A stretch of 31,596 nucleotides of DNA, from assembly GCA_900546675.1 (NCBI GenBank), contig URDQ01000016.1, positions 1-31,596 on the forward strand, written 5' to 3'. The first letter of the stretch is position 1; the number at the start of each line of letters is the position of its first letter. Under the pieces are notes generated by a model. That model was not told the DNA's origin. It saw only the letters and a program-made list of their open reading frames with translations, and searched no databases. Shown in pieces: positions 28,499-31,596 of this stretch. This DNA is from an uncultured Porphyromonas sp. (GTDB lineage: Bacteria > Bacteroidota > Bacteroidia > Bacteroidales > Porphyromonadaceae). The position numbers and the translations under genes are program-made.

Positions 28499-31336
28499 TT
28501 ACTTAGCGCCCTCAGCGTGACGTATGACCACCTCAATGTGGTTGTCCTGCTTGAGGAGCTCCTGAGCGATCTTCTGTACGTCTGCGGGGGTGATAGCGTT
28601 GAGCGTCTTCTCGTAGTCAGTCTGGAAGTCACGACCATCGAAGAAGAAGTCGATCATATGGCTGAGCCAGTAGCCGTTTTGCTTGAGATTCTCAGCATAG
28701 TCCTTCTTCATATTGAGGATTGTCTTGTTAAACATCTCCTGGTCGGGACCATTCTTGGCGACCTTGTCGAGCTCTGCATAGATGATCTTGTTGAGCTTGT
28801 CTACCTTCTCAGGATCTGTCTGGTAGAAGATCTGGAAGATTGTCTCGCCCTCAGGATTGTCGCTGATAGAGCCACCAGAGCTGACACCATAGGTACCACC
28901 CTCGTCCTCACGAACGGTAGCCGTGTAGACCTGATCCATAACGCCTCCGAGTACCTCCATAGTTATCTCGTTGTGGAGTGTGTAGGGTAGCTTGCCTGTG
29001 TAAGCAGCTAGAACCATAGCCATAGGAGTAGCTAGCTCCTTCTTGAAGTCAATGTTCATAGAAGAGGTACGTACTACAGGTACTAGCTCCTTGCACATGT
29101 CGTGCTTGCGACCCTTGGTAGGTACAGAAGCTACGTACTTCTCTAGGTAAGGGATCAGCTGCTCGGGCGTTACATTACCGATGAAGTATAGCTGTAGGTC
29201 ACCGAGGTCAGCGATGCGCTCCTTCCAGATCTGCATCACACGGTCGTAGTCGACACCCTCGATCTCAGCCACAGAAGCGCGCTGCATCTGAGGATTGTTA
29301 TCGTATAGCGCATAGATGAGCGAGTCTTGGAATGAAACCATAGGATTAGACTCCATATTCTTGATCTGCTCGATCGTATTGGTGCGCCAGTTGGCAAAAG
29401 CGTCAGCATCCTGTCTAGGCTGCGTCATGCGGAGGTAGAGTAGCTGGAAGAAGGTCTCCATATCCTCAAGCGTAGACGAACCGCTAAAGTAGGTGCGTGT
29501 ACCACCCATAGAGCCAGAAGCTGAGACGCTGCGACCTGTGAGTGCCTTAGAGAGGGTAGGATTGTCAAACTTGCCTACACCGCCTAGTGCGACGACGCTG
29601 CTGAGGTTCTTGATGTTGGGCAGATCCTTAGCGTTCTTGAGATAAGCGTTTGTACCACCAGGAGCGACAGCTGTGAGTGAGAGCTGATTCTTCTTGTAGT
29701 CGGTCGTCTTGAGATAGACTACCATACCATTGCTCAGTGTGAGGCGAGTGGTGCCAAACTGTAGGTTGTCCTCACGCTTGGTGACCTTGCCAGCCTTTGG
29801 AGCCTTCTCCATCAGCTTCATATCAGAGACAGCATCCTTGATAGGCTCTACGGGGAGCTTGCGATACTCGTTGACCTTAGCCACTAGCTCAGCCTCAGTA
29901 GGTAGTACGAGACCCTCCTTGTCGGGAGCCGTGAGCATAAGTACCATATTCTTGTCACCGATGATAGACTGTACCATCTGGTTGACTACCTCTAGGGGTA
30001 TGTTTGCAGCGACCTGCTCCATCATAGCCTTCTCCATCTCGATGCCAGGGATGTATCCACCTGTGGTGAAGTAGTCCTTGTACTCGTTAGCGTAGGCGCT
30101 ATTCTTACGGGTCTCACGCTCGTTGTAGCTGTTTTCAAAAGCCTTGAGGAGATCCGTGCGTGCACGCTCATACTCGCCCTGTGTGAAGCCATACTGACGT
30201 ATGCGCTCTATCTCAGCCGTAAGCGCCTTGAGGGCAATGTCTAGCTCGCCCTCACGTACCGAAGCGTTAAATGAAAGCGCATCTTTAGTCTGAGCAAGGA
30301 AGTAGTTGCTGATGTATCCACTAGCACTGATGAAAGCAGGGTTGGGCTTGTGCATAAGGTCTGTAAAGCGCTCATCGAGGATGCGGTTTGTCACACCATA
30401 TAGGTAGTTCTTCATGACGCCAGCGATGGTGCGAGTCATCTCGACAGGCATAGCGTCTGTCTTGAACATAACCATAATCCCAGTGCTGGTAGCCTCCTTG
30501 TCCTTTTCGATAGCTACGAGAGGCTCATCATTGTCCTCAACGGGGAAGTAGACACGCTCTGCAGCATTGACTGGTGCGGGGATGTCGGCAAACATCTCCT
30601 TAATCTTCTTCTCCACATAGTCTACATCGACATCACCGACCACGATGATAGCCTGTAGGTCGGGGCGGTACCACTTGTGGTAGTAGTCACGTAGCTCGTT
30701 GTACTTAAAGCCGTTGACCACGCTCATCAGACCGATAGGCAAGCGGTGACCGTAGCGGTTGTTGGGGAAGATCTTGGGGAGCGCCGTATTGAGCATACGC
30801 ATCTGCGCATTGTCACGAGAGCGCCACTCCTCAGTGATGACACCACGCTCCTTGTCTATCTCCTCATCAGCTAGTGTGACGAAGCCACTCCAGTCGTGTA
30901 GGATCAGTAGGCAACTGTCGATAAAGCCTTGACGCTCTGTAGGAGCCTCCATAAGGGTGTAGACCGTCTCATCGATGCCGGTGTAGGCGTTGAGGTTGTA
31001 ACCGAAGCGCATACCATTTGACTCGAGGTAGCTGATGAGCGTCTTGTCGGGGAAGTTCTTCGTCCCGTTGAAGCACATATGCTCTAGGAAGTGAGCCAGA
31101 CCACGCTGATTCTCCTCCTCGAGGATTGATCCGACACGCTGTGCGATGTAAAACTCAGCACGATCCTTCGGCTGCTCATTGTGACGGATGAAGTAGGTCA
31201 GCCCGTTCTCGAGTTGGCCTGTACGGACTTGTGGGTCTATGGGTAGTGGTTGGCTCAAGTCCTGAGCAAAGGCTACACGAGGTAGCATCAGGGTCAGGAG
31301 GACCACAGTCATAGACAGCATTCGCTTTAGATTCAT
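28499..31336 (-). CDS. Secreted M16 family zinc metallopeptidase (PqqL/insulinase-like)
   Basis: The 945-residue protein starts with a signal peptide (RMLSMTVVLLTLMLPRVAFAQ). The inverted zinc motif HFLEH (H82, E85, H86) in the first half and the downstream EIDKERGVITEE region (around E163) give the usual M16 metal site. The second half is a related, non-catalytic M16 domain (TRLTLSNGMVVYLKTTDYKK, VALGGVGKFDN, FIGNVTPEQL, HNEITMEVLGGVMDQVYTATVREDEGGTYGVS), the latter carrying the R/Y substrate-binding motif. The four-domain single-chain clamshell is typical of the family. It would digest peptides in the periplasm or outside the cell, which fits a proteolytic lifestyle; specificity is unknown. 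The gene stands alone. Confidence 0.92.
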   Translation of the reverse strand: MNLKRMLSMTVVLLTLMLPRVAFAQDLSQPLPIDPQVRTGQLENGLTYFIRHNEQPKDRAEFYIAQRVGSILEEENQRGLAHFLEHMCFNGTKNFPDKTLISYLESNGMRFGYNLNAYTGIDETVYTLMEAPTERQGFIDSCLLILHDWSGFVTLADEEIDKERGVITEEWRSRDNAQMRMLNTALPKIFPNNRYGHRLPIGLMSVVNGFKYNELRDYYHKWYRPDLQAIIVVGDVDVDYVEKKIKEMFADIPAPVNAAERVYFPVEDNDEPLVAIEKDKEATSTGIMVMFKTDAMPVEMTRTIAGVMKNYLYGVTNRILDERFTDLMHKPNPAFISASGYISNYFLAQTKDALSFNASVREGELDIALKALTAEIERIRQYGFTQGEYERARTDLLKAFENSYNERETRKNSAYANEYKDYFTTGGYIPGIEMEKAMMEQVAANIPLEVVNQMVQSIIGDKNMVLMLTAPDKEGLVLPTEAELVAKVNEYRKLPVEPIKDAVSDMKLMEKAPKAGKVTKREDNLQFGTTRLTLSNGMVVYLKTTDYKKNQLSLTAVAPGGTNAYLKNAKDLPNIKNLSSVVALGGVGKFDNPTLSKALTGRSVSASGSMGGTRTYFSGSSTLEDMETFFQLLYLRMTQPRQDADAFANWRTNTIEQIKNMESNPMVSFQDSLIYALYDNNPQMQRASVAEIEGVDYDRVMQIWKERIADLGDLQLYFIGNVTPEQLIPYLEKYVASVPTKGRKHDMCKELVPVVRTSSMNIDFKKELATPMAMVLAAYTGKLPYTLHNEITMEVLGGVMDQVYTATVREDEGGTYGVSSGGSISDNPEGETIFQIFYQTDPEKVDKLNKIIYAELDKVAKNGPDQEMFNKTILNMKKDYAENLKQNGYWLSHMIDFFFDGRDFQTDYEKTLNAITPADVQKIAQELLKQDNHIEVVIRHAEGAK

Positions 31337-31494
31337 ATCTAGTTGTCTAAAAGTTATTGATGTATATCTAGTTGTCAGTTCAAAAAAGCGTAGGTGTAGT
31401 GCTTAGAGAGACTCACCCTTGCTATATAGACGAGTGTGAGCCCATATATGTTGCAAGAGGTCTTCATTTTGAATCGAGTACATATACCCAAATG

Positions 31495-31502
31495 CAAAGA
31501 TA
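31495..31502 (-). promoter_or_regulatory. Possible -7 box of the M16 gene
   Basis: The minus strand reads TATCTTTG, an exact consensus match, about 160 nt before the ATG. No TTG stands at the 20-nt distance. Between box and gene lies a direct repeat TATCTAGTTGTC (31336-31347 and 31365-31376). Nothing else was recognised in 31337-31596. Confidence 0.35.
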
Positions 31503-31596
31503 CTCACTTTTTGCAAATAGAGCAGAGAGAGTTGTGATCGCGTAGATTCAACTATCAAATGCAACTGAATTGGTTTCATCGAGCTTCTGATAAAAA

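Noticed and set aside
28517..28990. 157-residue plus-strand frame opposite the M16 peptidase gene
   Set aside because: Leu/Val/Glu-rich translation of the complementary strand of the M16 codons; no independent start signal.

Overview
The window looks like chromosomal DNA of an anaerobic Bacteroidota, most likely a Porphyromonas of moderate GC (P. asaccharolytica/P. uenonis type). The grounds are Bacteroidota-style promoters (TTG-N20-TAnnTTTG), lipoproteins with BIG2 domains, an oxygen-independent ThiC/ThiH thiamine route, a PG-type M16 peptidase and menaquinone synthesis. The species name is inference from style, not from a search.

Layout. 1-2252 (+): an intergenic repeat, a 22-bp tandem array, a zinc-ribbon/FHA protein and a CyuA-like cysteine desulfidase. 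2503-10983 (-): a ten-gene housekeeping run: outer-membrane barrel, NAD(P)H:quinone-type flavoprotein, FtsE-like ABC ATPase, aspartokinase, MenA, SufS, RNase HII, then sirtuin, thioredoxin-fold lipoprotein and TadA. Several joints overlap by 4 bp; an internal promoter precedes the sirtuin. 11296-11961 (-): a lipoprotein nitroreductase. 12280-17273 (+): a two-gene restriction-modification locus, a methyltransferase-like partner followed by a 1312-residue GIY-YIG/helicase/adenine-methyltransferase fusion, preceded by a second 22-bp tandem array. 17497-24397 (-): a complete thiamine operon thiS-thiC-thiE/D/E-thiG-thiH-thiF under a TPP riboswitch with an attenuator. 24850-28104 (-): two paralogous BIG2 lipoproteins with near-identical promoters. 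28499-31336 (-): a secreted two-domain M16 zinc peptidase.

The strongest unexpected signals are: (a) a 176-bp MITE-like element with 12-bp inverted ends and a 4-bp target duplication inserted in frame in the N-terminal ThiE domain of the thiamine fusion gene, adding exactly 60 codons, with a 77-bp partial copy at 28257-28333; (b) two arrays of 22-bp units with palindromic cores, each placed directly upstream of a -7 box; (c) a family of long intergenic palindromes whose two arms differ between copies yet stay complementary within each copy; (d) the restriction-modification fusion with an apparently motif-IV-less methyltransferase partner and an AT-rich target-recognition segment; (e) an exact 9-nt alternative pairing between the 5' strand of riboswitch P1 and the 5' strand of the downstream terminator.

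No tRNA, rRNA or CRISPR array was seen. All statements come from reading the sequence; no database search was run.
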